A DNA stretch of 64,000 bases from Auanema rhodensis (taxonomy: Eukaryota > Nematoda > Chromadorea > Rhabditida > Rhabditidae), in NCBI GenBank assembly GCA_964057225.1, contig OZ059897.1:806001-870000 (forward strand), given 5' to 3'. Below the pieces are notes generated by a model. That model was not told the origin of the DNA. It did not search any database and saw only the letters and a program-made list of their open reading frames with translations. Position 1 is the stretch's first letter. The number at the start of each line of letters is the position of its first letter. Both the position numbers and the translations under genes were made by a program. Of the stretch, positions 35,519-49,170 are shown one piece after another.

Positions 35519-36540
35519 TCTTAATGTATCATAGTGCATTCGATGCGGATTTTTAAGCTGCGTCGATCTGTGTTATCAGATTTGAGTTAGCTTAAAAATG
35601 CACCGAGATATCAACTGATATAAGTTCACACTTATATCCTCGATTTTCACCCTGAAGAAATGATTTTTTCGTTGAATAACATTGTCCATCGTCTTCGCCT
35701 TGAAAAAAGAAATCTAAAAACATCTACTTTTAGTAAAATTATCTTGAAATTTTTCAGGAAAATTTTTGTCAAAATGTTTTTGGAAGCAATGTTGAGTGTA
35801 CATGGAAACTCAACATACACTAATGCATAATTTTTTAAACAATCATAACTAATTTTTGTATTGAGCGTTTCTTAATGTATCATAGTGCATTCGATGCGGA
35901 TTTTTAAGCTGCGTCGATCTGTGTTATCAGATTTGAGTTAGCTTAAAAATGCACCGAGATATCAACTGATATAAGTTCACACTTATATCCTCGATTTTCA
36001 CCCTGAAGAATTAATTTTTTCGTTGAATAACATTGTCCATCGTCTTCGCCTTGAAATAAGGAATTTAAAAACATCTACTTTTTGTGAAATTATTTTGAAA
36101 TTTTTCGGGAAAATTTTTGTCAAAATGTTTTTGGAAGCAATGTTGAGTGTACATGGAAACTCAACATACACTAATGCATAATTTTTTAAACAATCATAAC
36201 TAATTTTTGTATTGAGCGTTTCTTAATGTATTATAGTGCATTCGATGCGGATTTTTAAGCTGCTTCGATCTGTGTTATCAGATTTGCGCTAGCTTAGAAA
36301 TGCACCGAGATATCAACTGATATAAGTTCACACTTATATCCTCGATTTTCACCCTGAAGAATTAATTTTTTCGTTGAATAACATTGTCCATCGTCTTCGC
36401 CTTGAAAAAAGAAATCTAAAAACATCTACTTTTAGTAAAATTATCTTGAAATTTTTCAGGAAAATTTTTGTCAAAATGTTTTTGGAAGCAATGTTGAGTG
36501 TACATGGAAACTCAACATACACTAATGCATAATTTTTTAA
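35519..36540 (+). repeat. Transitional monomers before the P-Q-P duplication
   Basis: Three monomers ending at 35838, 36189 and 36540. They carry GAAGAAATGATTTTTT with TTTTAGT, then GAAATAAGG, then TTTTAGT, and resemble members of Q and of the dimeric HOR. No exact longer period is seen here. Confidence 0.65.
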
Positions 36541-39500
36541 ACAATCATAACTAATTTTTGTATTGAGCGTTTCTTAATGTATCATAGTGCATTCGATGCG
36601 GATTTTTAAGCTGCGTCGATCTGTGTTATCAGATTTGAGTTAGCTTAAAAATGCACCGAGATATCAACTGATATAAGTTCACACTTATATCCTCGATTTT
36701 CACCCTGAAGAAATGATTTTTTCGTTGAATAACATTGTCCATCGTCTTCGCCTTGAAAAAAGAAATCTAAAAACATCTACTTTTGGTAAAATTATTTTGA
36801 AATTTTTCAGGAAAATTTTTGTCAAAATGTTTTTGGAATCAATGTTGAGTGTACATGGAAACTCAACATACACTAATGCATAATTTTTTAAACGATCATA
36901 ACTAATTTTTGTATTGAGCGTTTCTTAATGTATTATAGTGCATTCGATGCGGATTGTTAAGCTGCGTCGATCTGTGTTATCAGATTTGAGTTAGCTTAAA
37001 AATCCACCGAGATATCAACTGATATAAGTTCACACTTATATCCTCGATTTTCACCCTGAAGAATTAATTTTTTCGTTGATTAACATTGTCCATCGTCTTC
37101 GCCTTGAAAAAAGAAATCTAAAAACATCTACTTTTCGTAAAATTATCTTGAAATTTCTCAGGAAAATTTTTGTCAAAATGTTTTTGGAAGCAATGTTGAG
37201 TGTACATGGAAACTCAACATACACTAATGCAACATTTTTTAAACAATCATAACTAATTTTTGTATTGAGCGTTTCTTAATGTATTATAGTGCATTCGATG
37301 CGGATTTTTAAGCTGCTTCGATCTGTGTTATCAGATTTGCGCTAGCTTAGAAATGCACCGAGATATCAACTGATATAAGTTCACACTTATATCCTCGATT
37401 TTCACCCTGAAGAATTAATTTTTTCGTTGAATAACATTGTCCATCGTCTTCGCCTTGAAAAAAAGAATTTAAAAACATCTACTTTTTGTGAAATTATTTT
37501 GAAATTTTTCGGGAAAATTTTTGTCAAAATGTTTTTGGAAGCAATGTTGAGTGTACATGGAAACTCAACATACACTAATGCATCTTTTTTCAAACAATCA
37601 TAAATACTTTTGTATTGAGCGTTTCTCAATGTAATATAGTGCATTCGAAACGGATTTTTAAGCTGCGTCGATCTGTGTTATCAGATTTGCGCTAGCTTAA
37701 AAATGCACCGAGATATCAACTGATATAAGTTCACACTTATATCCTCGATTTTCACCCTGAAGAATTAATTTTTTTGTTGAATAACATTGTCCATCGTCTT
37801 CGCCTTGAAAAAAGGAATTTAAAAACATCTACTTTTTGTGAAATTATTTTGAAATTTTTCGGGAAAATTTTTGTCAAAATGTTTTTGGAAGCAATGTTGA
37901 GTGTACATGGAAACTCAACATACACTAATGCATAATTTTTTAAACAATCATAACTAATTTTTGTATTGAGCGTTTCTTAATGTATTATAGTGCATTCGAT
38001 GCGGATTTTTAAGCTGCGTCGATCTGTGTTATCAGATTTGAGTTAGCTTAAAAATGCACCGAGATATCAACTGATATAAGTTCACACTTATATCCTCGAT
38101 TTTCACCCTGAAGAATTAATTTTTTCGTTGAATAACATTGTCCATCGTCTTTGCCTTGAAAAAAGGAATTTAAAAACATCTACTTTTTGTGAAATTATTT
38201 TGAAATTTTTCGGGAAAATTTTTGTCAAAATGTTTTTGGAAGCAATGTTGAGTGTACATGGAAACTCAACATACACTAATGCATAATTTTTTAAACAATC
38301 ATAACTAATTTTTGTATTGAGCGTTTCTTGATGTATTATAGTGCATTCGATGCGGATTTTTAAGCTGCGTCGATCTGTGTTATCAGATTTGAGTTAGCTT
38401 AAAAATGCACCGAGATATCAACTGATATAAGTTCACACTTATATCCTCGATTTTCACCCTGAAGAATTAATTTTTTCGTTGATTAACATTGTCCATCGTC
38501 TTTGCCTTGAAGAAAGGAATCTAAAAACATCTACTTTTTGTGAAATTATTTTGAAATTTTTTGGCAAAATTTTTGTCAAAATGTTTTTGAAAGCAATGTT
38601 GAGTGTACATGGAAACTCAACATACACTAATGCAACATTTTTCAAACGATCATAACTAATTTTTGTATTGAGCGTTTCTTAATGTATCATAGTGCATTCG
38701 ATGCGGATTTTTAAGCTGCGTCGATCTGTGTTATCAGATTTGAGTTAGCTTAAAAATGCACCGAGATATCAACTGATATAAGTTCACACTTATATCCTCG
38801 ATTTTCACCCTGAAGAAATGATTTTTTCGTTGAATAACATTGTCCATCGTCTTCGCCTTGAAATAAGGAATTTAAAAACATCTACTTTTTGTGAAATTAT
38901 TTTGAAATTTTTCGGGAAAATTTTTGTCAAAATGTTTTTGGAAGCAATGTTGAGTGTACATGGAAACTCAACATACACTAATGCATAATTTTTTAAACAA
39001 TCATAACTAATTTTTGTATTGAGCGTTTCTTAATGTATTATAGTGCATTCGATGCGGATTTTTAAGCTGCTTCGATCTGTGTTATCAGATTTGCGCTAGC
39101 TTAGAAATGCACCGAGATATCAACTGATATAAGTTCACACTTATATCCTCGATTTTCACCCTGAAGAATTAATTTTTTCGTTGAATAACATTGTCCATCG
39201 TCTTCGCCTTGAAAAAAGAAATCTAAAAACATCTACTTTTTGTGAAATTATTTTGAAATTTTTCGGGAAAATTTTTGTCAAAATGTTTTTGGAAGCAATG
39301 TTGAGTGTACATGGAAACTCAACATACACTAATGCATAATTTTTTAAACAATCATAACTAATTTTTGTATTGAGCGTTTCTTAATGTATCATAGTGCATT
39401 CGATGCGGATTTTTAAGCTGCGTCGATCTGTGTTATCAGATTTGAGTTAGCTTAAAAATGCACCGAGATATCAACTGATATAAGTTCACACTTATATCCT

Positions 39501-40750
39501 CGATTTTCACCCTGAAGAAATGATTTTTTCGTTGAATAACATTGTCCATCGTCTTCGCCTTGAAAAAAGAAATCTAAAAACATCTACTTTTGGTAAAATT
39601 ATTTTGAAATTTTTCAGGAAAATTTTTGTCAAAATGTTTTTGGAATCAATGTTGAGTGTACATGGAAACTCAACATACACTAATGCATAATTTTTTAAAC
39701 GATCATAACTAATTTTTGTATTGAGCGTTTCTTAATGTATTATAGTGCATTCGATGCGGATTGTTAAGCTGCGTCGATCTGTGTTATCAGATTTGAGTTA
39801 GCTTAAAAATCCACCGAGATATCAACTGATATAAGTTCACACTTATATCCTCGATTTTCACCCTGAAGAATTAATTTTTTCGTTGATTAACATTGTCCAT
39901 CGTCTTCGCCTTGAAAAAAGAAATCTAAAAACATCTACTTTTCGTAAAATTATCTTGAAATTTCTCAGGAAAATTTTTGTCAAAATGTTTTTGGAAGCAA
40001 TGTTGAGTGTACATGGAAACTCAACATACACTAATGCAACATTTTTTAAACAATCATAACTAATTTTTGTATTGAGCGTTTCTTAATGTATTATAGTGCA
40101 TTCGATGCGGATTTTTAAGCTGCTTCGATCTGTGTTATCAGATTTGCGCTAGCTTAGAAATGCACCGAGATATCAACTGATATAAGTTCACACTTATATC
40201 CTCGATTTTCACCCTGAAGAATTAATTTTTTCGTTGAATAACATTGTCCATCGTCTTCGCCTTGAAAAAAAGAATTTAAAAACATCTACTTTTTGTGAAA
40301 TTATTTTGAAATTTTTCGGGAAAATTTTTGTCAAAATGTTTTTGGAAGCAATGTTGAGTGTACATGGAAACTCAACATACACTAATGCATCTTTTTTCAA
40401 ACAATCATAAATACTTTTGTATTGAGCGTTTCTCAATGTAATATAGTGCATTCGAAACGGATTTTTAAGCTGCGTCGATCTGTGTTATCAGATTTGCGCT
40501 AGCTTAAAAATGCACCGAGATATCAACTGATATAAGTTCACACTTATATCCTCGATTTTCACCCTGAAGAATTAATTTTTTTGTTGAATAACATTGTCCA
40601 TCGTCTTCGCCTTGAAAAAAGGAATTTAAAAACATCTACTTTTTGTGAAATTATTTTGAAATTTTTCGGGAAAATTTTTGTCAAAATGTTTTTGGAAGCA
40701 ATGTTGAGTGTACATGGAAACTCAACATACACTAATGCATAATTTTTTAA
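36541..40750 (+). repeat. Twelve-monomer HOR P-Q-P (4210 bp), copy 1
   Basis: Composed of P (36541-37943, 1403 bp), Q (37944-39347, 1404 bp) and P (39348-40750, 1403 bp), four monomers each. Every P has the same order: GAAGAAATGATTTTTT with GGAATCAATG; a unit with private GGATTGTTAAGC and AAAATCCACCG plus AATTTCTCAGG; a GAAAAAAAGAATTT unit; and a 350-bp unit with TTTTTTTGTTG. Q carries GCGTTTCTTGATG, CCTTGAAGAAAGG, GAAATAAGG and a GAAATCT/GTGAAATT unit. The complete P-Q-P set repeats immediately downstream. Confidence 0.88.
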
Positions 40751-43700
40751 ACAATCATAACTAATTTTTGTATTGAGCGTTTCTTAATGTATCATAGTGC
40801 ATTCGATGCGGATTTTTAAGCTGCGTCGATCTGTGTTATCAGATTTGAGTTAGCTTAAAAATGCACCGAGATATCAACTGATATAAGTTCACACTTATAT
40901 CCTCGATTTTCACCCTGAAGAAATGATTTTTTCGTTGAATAACATTGTCCATCGTCTTCGCCTTGAAAAAAGAAATCTAAAAACATCTACTTTTGGTAAA
41001 ATTATTTTGAAATTTTTCAGGAAAATTTTTGTCAAAATGTTTTTGGAATCAATGTTGAGTGTACATGGAAACTCAACATACACTAATGCATAATTTTTTA
41101 AACGATCATAACTAATTTTTGTATTGAGCGTTTCTTAATGTATTATAGTGCATTCGATGCGGATTGTTAAGCTGCGTCGATCTGTGTTATCAGATTTGAG
41201 TTAGCTTAAAAATCCACCGAGATATCAACTGATATAAGTTCACACTTATATCCTCGATTTTCACCCTGAAGAATTAATTTTTTCGTTGATTAACATTGTC
41301 CATCGTCTTCGCCTTGAAAAAAGAAATCTAAAAACATCTACTTTTCGTAAAATTATCTTGAAATTTCTCAGGAAAATTTTTGTCAAAATGTTTTTGGAAG
41401 CAATGTTGAGTGTACATGGAAACTCAACATACACTAATGCAACATTTTTTAAACAATCATAACTAATTTTTGTATTGAGCGTTTCTTAATGTATTATAGT
41501 GCATTCGATGCGGATTTTTAAGCTGCTTCGATCTGTGTTATCAGATTTGCGCTAGCTTAGAAATGCACCGAGATATCAACTGATATAAGTTCACACTTAT
41601 ATCCTCGATTTTCACCCTGAAGAATTAATTTTTTCGTTGAATAACATTGTCCATCGTCTTCGCCTTGAAAAAAAGAATTTAAAAACATCTACTTTTTGTG
41701 AAATTATTTTGAAATTTTTCGGGAAAATTTTTGTCAAAATGTTTTTGGAAGCAATGTTGAGTGTACATGGAAACTCAACATACACTAATGCATCTTTTTT
41801 CAAACAATCATAAATACTTTTGTATTGAGCGTTTCTCAATGTAATATAGTGCATTCGAAACGGATTTTTAAGCTGCGTCGATCTGTGTTATCAGATTTGC
41901 GCTAGCTTAAAAATGCACCGAGATATCAACTGATATAAGTTCACACTTATATCCTCGATTTTCACCCTGAAGAATTAATTTTTTTGTTGAATAACATTGT
42001 CCATCGTCTTCGCCTTGAAAAAAGGAATTTAAAAACATCTACTTTTTGTGAAATTATTTTGAAATTTTTCGGGAAAATTTTTGTCAAAATGTTTTTGGAA
42101 GCAATGTTGAGTGTACATGGAAACTCAACATACACTAATGCATAATTTTTTAAACAATCATAACTAATTTTTGTATTGAGCGTTTCTTAATGTATTATAG
42201 TGCATTCGATGCGGATTTTTAAGCTGCGTCGATCTGTGTTATCAGATTTGAGTTAGCTTAAAAATGCACCGAGATATCAACTGATATAAGTTCACACTTA
42301 TATCCTCGATTTTCACCCTGAAGAATTAATTTTTTCGTTGAATAACATTGTCCATCGTCTTTGCCTTGAAAAAAGGAATTTAAAAACATCTACTTTTTGT
42401 GAAATTATTTTGAAATTTTTCGGGAAAATTTTTGTCAAAATGTTTTTGGAAGCAATGTTGAGTGTACATGGAAACTCAACATACACTAATGCATAATTTT
42501 TTAAACAATCATAACTAATTTTTGTATTGAGCGTTTCTTGATGTATTATAGTGCATTCGATGCGGATTTTTAAGCTGCGTCGATCTGTGTTATCAGATTT
42601 GAGTTAGCTTAAAAATGCACCGAGATATCAACTGATATAAGTTCACACTTATATCCTCGATTTTCACCCTGAAGAATTAATTTTTTCGTTGATTAACATT
42701 GTCCATCGTCTTTGCCTTGAAGAAAGGAATCTAAAAACATCTACTTTTTGTGAAATTATTTTGAAATTTTTTGGCAAAATTTTTGTCAAAATGTTTTTGA
42801 AAGCAATGTTGAGTGTACATGGAAACTCAACATACACTAATGCAACATTTTTCAAACGATCATAACTAATTTTTGTATTGAGCGTTTCTTAATGTATCAT
42901 AGTGCATTCGATGCGGATTTTTAAGCTGCGTCGATCTGTGTTATCAGATTTGAGTTAGCTTAAAAATGCACCGAGATATCAACTGATATAAGTTCACACT
43001 TATATCCTCGATTTTCACCCTGAAGAAATGATTTTTTCGTTGAATAACATTGTCCATCGTCTTCGCCTTGAAATAAGGAATTTAAAAACATCTACTTTTT
43101 GTGAAATTATTTTGAAATTTTTCGGGAAAATTTTTGTCAAAATGTTTTTGGAAGCAATGTTGAGTGTACATGGAAACTCAACATACACTAATGCATAATT
43201 TTTTAAACAATCATAACTAATTTTTGTATTGAGCGTTTCTTAATGTATTATAGTGCATTCGATGCGGATTTTTAAGCTGCTTCGATCTGTGTTATCAGAT
43301 TTGCGCTAGCTTAGAAATGCACCGAGATATCAACTGATATAAGTTCACACTTATATCCTCGATTTTCACCCTGAAGAATTAATTTTTTCGTTGAATAACA
43401 TTGTCCATCGTCTTCGCCTTGAAAAAAGAAATCTAAAAACATCTACTTTTTGTGAAATTATTTTGAAATTTTTCGGGAAAATTTTTGTCAAAATGTTTTT
43501 GGAAGCAATGTTGAGTGTACATGGAAACTCAACATACACTAATGCATAATTTTTTAAACAATCATAACTAATTTTTGTATTGAGCGTTTCTTAATGTATC
43601 ATAGTGCATTCGATGCGGATTTTTAAGCTGCGTCGATCTGTGTTATCAGATTTGAGTTAGCTTAAAAATGCACCGAGATATCAACTGATATAAGTTCACA

Positions 43701-44960
43701 CTTATATCCTCGATTTTCACCCTGAAGAAATGATTTTTTCGTTGAATAACATTGTCCATCGTCTTCGCCTTGAAAAAAGAAATCTAAAAACATCTACTTT
43801 TGGTAAAATTATTTTGAAATTTTTCAGGAAAATTTTTGTCAAAATGTTTTTGGAATCAATGTTGAGTGTACATGGAAACTCAACATACACTAATGCATAA
43901 TTTTTTAAACGATCATAACTAATTTTTGTATTGAGCGTTTCTTAATGTATTATAGTGCATTCGATGCGGATTGTTAAGCTGCGTCGATCTGTGTTATCAG
44001 ATTTGAGTTAGCTTAAAAATCCACCGAGATATCAACTGATATAAGTTCACACTTATATCCTCGATTTTCACCCTGAAGAATTAATTTTTTCGTTGATTAA
44101 CATTGTCCATCGTCTTCGCCTTGAAAAAAGAAATCTAAAAACATCTACTTTTCGTAAAATTATCTTGAAATTTCTCAGGAAAATTTTTGTCAAAATGTTT
44201 TTGGAAGCAATGTTGAGTGTACATGGAAACTCAACATACACTAATGCAACATTTTTTAAACAATCATAACTAATTTTTGTATTGAGCGTTTCTTAATGTA
44301 TTATAGTGCATTCGATGCGGATTTTTAAGCTGCTTCGATCTGTGTTATCAGATTTGCGCTAGCTTAGAAATGCACCGAGATATCAACTGATATAAGTTCA
44401 CACTTATATCCTCGATTTTCACCCTGAAGAATTAATTTTTTCGTTGAATAACATTGTCCATCGTCTTCGCCTTGAAAAAAAGAATTTAAAAACATCTACT
44501 TTTTGTGAAATTATTTTGAAATTTTTCGGGAAAATTTTTGTCAAAATGTTTTTGGAAGCAATGTTGAGTGTACATGGAAACTCAACATACACTAATGCAT
44601 CTTTTTTCAAACAATCATAAATACTTTTGTATTGAGCGTTTCTCAATGTAATATAGTGCATTCGAAACGGATTTTTAAGCTGCGTCGATCTGTGTTATCA
44701 GATTTGCGCTAGCTTAAAAATGCACCGAGATATCAACTGATATAAGTTCACACTTATATCCTCGATTTTCACCCTGAAGAATTAATTTTTTTGTTGAATA
44801 ACATTGTCCATCGTCTTCGCCTTGAAAAAAGGAATTTAAAAACATCTACTTTTTGTGAAATTATTTTGAAATTTTTCGGGAAAATTTTTGTCAAAATGTT
44901 TTTGGAAGCAATGTTGAGTGTACATGGAAACTCAACATACACTAATGCATAATTTTTTAA
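40751..44960 (+). repeat. Twelve-monomer HOR P-Q-P (4210 bp), copy 2
   Basis: Exact-length tandem duplicate of 36541-40750: P 40751-42153, Q 42154-43557, P 43558-44960. The rare bases GGATTGTTAAGC and AAAATCCACCG appear once in each of the four P copies. I saw no base difference from copy 1 by eye, apart from the outer edges. This is the longest near-perfect repeat in the window. Confidence 0.88.
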
Positions 44961-46714
44961 ACAATCATAACTAATTTTTGTATTGAGCGTTTCTTAATGT
45001 ATTATAGTGCATTCGATGCGGATTTTTAAGCTGCGTCGATCTGTGTTATCAGATTTGAGTTAGCTTAAAAATGCACCGAGATATCAACTGATATAAGTTC
45101 ACACTTATATCCTCGATTTTCACCCTGAAGAATTAATTTTTTCGTTGAATAACATTGTCCATCGTCTTTGCCTTGAAAAAAGGAATTTAAAAACATCTAC
45201 TTTTTGTGAAATTATTTTGAAATTTTTCGGGAAAATTTTTGTCAAAATGTTTTTGGAAGCAATGTTGAGTGTACATGGAAACTCAACATACACTAATGCA
45301 TAATTTTTTAAACAATCATAACTAATTTTTGTATTGAGCGTTTCTTGATGTATTATAGTGCATTCGATGCGGATTTTTAAGCTGCGTCGATCTGTGTTAT
45401 CAGATTTGAGTTAGCTTAAAAATGCACCGAGATATCAACTGATATAAGTTCACACTTATATCCTCGATTTTCACCCTGAAGAATTAATTTTTTCGTTGAA
45501 TAACATTGTCCATCGTCTTCGCCTTGAAAAAAGAAATCTAAAAACATCTACTTTTGGTAAAATTATTCTGAAATTTTTCAGGAAAATTTTTGTCAAAATG
45601 TTTTTGGAATCAATGTTGAGTGTACATGGAAACTCAACATACACTAATGCATAATTTTTCAAACAATCATAACTAATTTTTGTATTGAGCGTTTCTTCAT
45701 GTATTATAGTGCATTCGATGCGGATTTTTAAGCTGCGTCGATCTGTGTTATCAGATTTGAGTTAGCTTAAAAATGCACCGAGATATCAACTGATATAAGT
45801 TCACACTTATATCCTCGATTTTCACCCTGAAGAATTAATTTTTTCGTTGATTAACATTGTCCATCGTCTTCGCCTTGAAAAAAGAAATCTAAAAACATCT
45901 ACTTTTCGTAAAATTATCTTGAAATTTCTCAGGAAAATTTTTGTCAAAATGTTTTTGGAAGCAATGTTGAGTGTACATGGAAACTCAACATACACTAATG
46001 CAACATTTTTCAAACGATCATAACTAATTTTTGTATTGAGCGTTTCTGAATGTATTATAGTGCATTCGATGCGGATTTTTAAGCTGCTTCGATCTGTGTT
46101 ATCAGATTTGCGCTAGCTTAAAAATGCACCGAGATATCAACTGATATAAGTTCACACTTATATCCTCGATTTTCACCCTGAAGAATTAATTTTTTCGTTG
46201 ATTAACATTGTCCATCGTCTTTGCCTTGAAAAAAAGAATTTAAAAACATCTACTTTTTGTGAAATTATTTTGAAATTTTTCGGGAAAATTTTTGTCAAAA
46301 TGTTTTTGGAAGCAATGTTGAGTGTACATGGAAACTCAACATACACTAATGCATCTTTTTTCAAACAATCATAAATACTTTTGTATTGAGCGTTTCTTAA
46401 TGTATTATAGTGCATTCGATGCGGATTTTTAAGCTGCTTCGATCTGTGTTATCAGATTTGAGTTAGCTTAAAAATGCACCGAGATATCAACTGATATAAG
46501 TTCACACTTATATCCTCGATTTTCACCCTGAAGAATTAATTTTTTCGTTGATTAACATTGTCCATCGTCTTTGCCTTGAAGAAAGGAATCTAAAAACATC
46601 TACTTTTTGTGAAATTATTTTGAAATTTTTTCGCAAAATTTTTGTCAAAATGTTTTTGAAAGCAATGTTGAGTGTACATGGAAACTCAACATACACTAAT
46701 GCAACATTTTTCAA
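44961..46714 (+). repeat. Five-monomer HOR (1754 bp), copy 1
   Basis: Five units ending at 45311, 45662, 46013, 46364 and 46714, the last being 350 bp. Markers in order: TTGATG following the first unit, TTTTGGTAAAATTATTCTG, AATTTCTCAGG ending in GCAACATTTTTC, a GAAAAAAAGAATTT unit with GATTAACATTG, and a CCTTGAAGAAAGG unit with TTTTTTCGCAAAA. The set repeats at +1754. Confidence 0.83.
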
Positions 46715-48468
46715 ACGATCATAACTAATTTTTGTATTGAGCGTTTCTTTATGTATTATAGTGCATTCGATGCGGATTTTTAAGCTGCGTCGATCTGTGT
46801 TATCAGATTTGAGTTAGCTTAAAAATGCACCGAGATATCAACTGATATAAGTTCACACTTATATCCTCGATTTTCACCCTGAAGAATTAATTTTTTCGTT
46901 GAATAACATTGTCCATCGTCTTTGCCTTGAAAAAAGGAATTTAAAAACATCTACTTTTTGTGAAATTATTTTGAAATTTTTCGGGAAAATTTTTGTCAAA
47001 ATGTTTTTGGAAGCAATGTTGAGTGTACATGGAAACTCAACATACACTAATGCATAATTTTTTAAACAATCATAACTAATTTTTGTATTGAGCGTTTCTT
47101 GATGTATTATAGTGCATTCGATGCGGATTTTTAAGCTGCGTCGATCTGTGTTATCAGATTTGAGTTAGCTTAAAAATGCACCGAGATATCAACTGATATA
47201 AGTTCACACTTATATCCTCGATTTTCACCCTGAAGAATTAATTTTTTCGTTGAATAACATTGTCCATCGTCTTCGCCTTGAAAAAAGAAATCTAAAAACA
47301 TCTACTTTTGGTAAAATTATTCTGAAATTTTTCAGGAAAATTTTTGTCAAAATGTTTTTGGAATCAATGTTGAGTGTACATGGAAACTCAACATACACTA
47401 ATGCATAATTTTTTAAACGATCATAACTAATTTTTGTATTGAGCGTTTCTTCATGTATTATAGTGCATTCGATGCGGATTTTTAAGCTGCGTCGATCTGT
47501 GTTATCAGATTTGAGTTAGCTTAAAAATGCACCGAGATATCAACTGATATAAGTTCACACTTATATCCTCGATTTTCACCCTGAAGAATTAATTTTTTCG
47601 TTGATTAACATTGTCCATCGTCTTCGCCTTGAAAAAAGAAATCTAAAAACATCTACTTTTCGTAAAATTATCTTGAAATTTCTCAGGAAAATTTTTGTCA
47701 AAATGTTTTTGGAAGCAATGTTGAGTGTACATGGAAACTCAACATACACTAATGCAACATTTTTCAAACGATCATAACTAATTTTTGTATTGAGCGTTTC
47801 TGAATGTATTATAGTGCATTCGATGCGGATTTTTAAGCTGCTTCGATCTGTGTTATCAGATTTGCGCTAGCTTAAAAATGCACCGAGATATCAACTGATA
47901 TAAGTTCACACTTATATCCTCGATTTTCACCCTGAAGAATTAATTTTTTCGTTGATTAACATTGTCCATCGTCTTTGCCTTGAAAAAAAGAATTTAAAAA
48001 CATCTACTTTTTGTGAAATTATTTTGAAATTTTTCGGGAAAATTTTTGTCAAAATGTTTTTGGAAGCAATGTTGAGTGTACATGGAAACTCAACATACAC
48101 TAATGCATCTTTTTTCAAACAATCATAAATACTTTTGTATTGAGCGTTTCTTAATGTATTATAGTGCATTCGATGCGGATTTTTAAGCTGCTTCGATCTG
48201 TGTTATCAGATTTGAGTTAGCTTAAAAATGCACCGAGATATCAACTGATATAAGTTCACACTTATATCCTCGATTTTCACCCTGAAGAATTAATTTTTTC
48301 GTTGATTAACATTGTCCATCGTCTTTGCCTTGAAGAAAGGAATCTAAAAACATCTACTTTTTGTGAAATTATTTTGAAATTTTTTCGCAAAATTTTTGTC
48401 AAAATGTTTTTGAAAGCAATGTTGAGTGTACATGGAAACTCAACATACACTAATGCAACATTTTTCAA
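46715..48468 (+). repeat. Five-monomer HOR (1754 bp), copy 2
   Basis: Second copy, ending with the same TTTTTTCGCAAAA variant (about 48380, against about 46626 in copy 1). Minor differences are TTTATG against TTAATG at the front and AAACGATC against AAACAATC near 47415. Confidence 0.83.
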
Positions 48469-49170
48469 ACGATCATAACTAATTTTTGTATTGAGCGTTT
48501 CTTTATGTATTATAGTGCATTCGATGCGGATTTTTAAGCTGCGTCGATCTGTGTTATCAGATTTGAGTTAGCTTAAAAATGCACCGAGATATCAACTGAT
48601 ATAAGTTCACACTTATATCCTCGATTTTCACCCTGAAGAATTAATTTTTTCGTTGATTAACATTGTCCATCGTCTTTGCCTTGAAGAAAGGAATCTAAAA
48701 ACATCTACTTTTTGTGAAATTATTTTGAAATTTTTTGGCAAAATTTTTGTCAAAATGTTTTTGAAAGCAATGTTGAGTGTACATGGAAACTCAACATACA
48801 CTAATGCAACATTTTTCAAACGATCATAACTAATTTTTGTATTGAGCGTTTCTGAATGTATTATAGTGCATTCGATGCGGATTTTTAAGCTGCTTCGATC
48901 TGTGTTATCAGATTTGCGCTAGCTTAAAAATGAACCGAGATATCAACTGATATAAGTTCACACTTATATCCTCGATTTTCACCCTGAAGAATTAATTTTT
49001 TCGTTGAATAACATTGTCCATCGTCTTCGCCTTGAAAAAAGAAATCTAAAAACATCTACTTTTAGTAAAATTATCTTGAAATTTTTCAGGAAAATTTTTG
49101 TCAAAATGTTTTTGGAAGCAATGTTGAGTGTACATGGAAACTCAACATACACTAATGCATAATTTTTTAA
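48469..49170 (+). repeat. Linker monomers
   Basis: Two units: a CCTTGAAGAAAGG/TTTTTTGGCAAAA monomer, then an AATGAACCGAG/TTTTAGTAAAA monomer. Only satellite sequence is present. Confidence 0.7.

Noticed and set aside
36541-44960. P-Q-P duplication as an assembly artefact
   Set aside because: This cannot be excluded from sequence alone. I kept it as a real feature because related P blocks and HORs with distinct markers occur elsewhere in the window, but read-depth evidence would be decisive.
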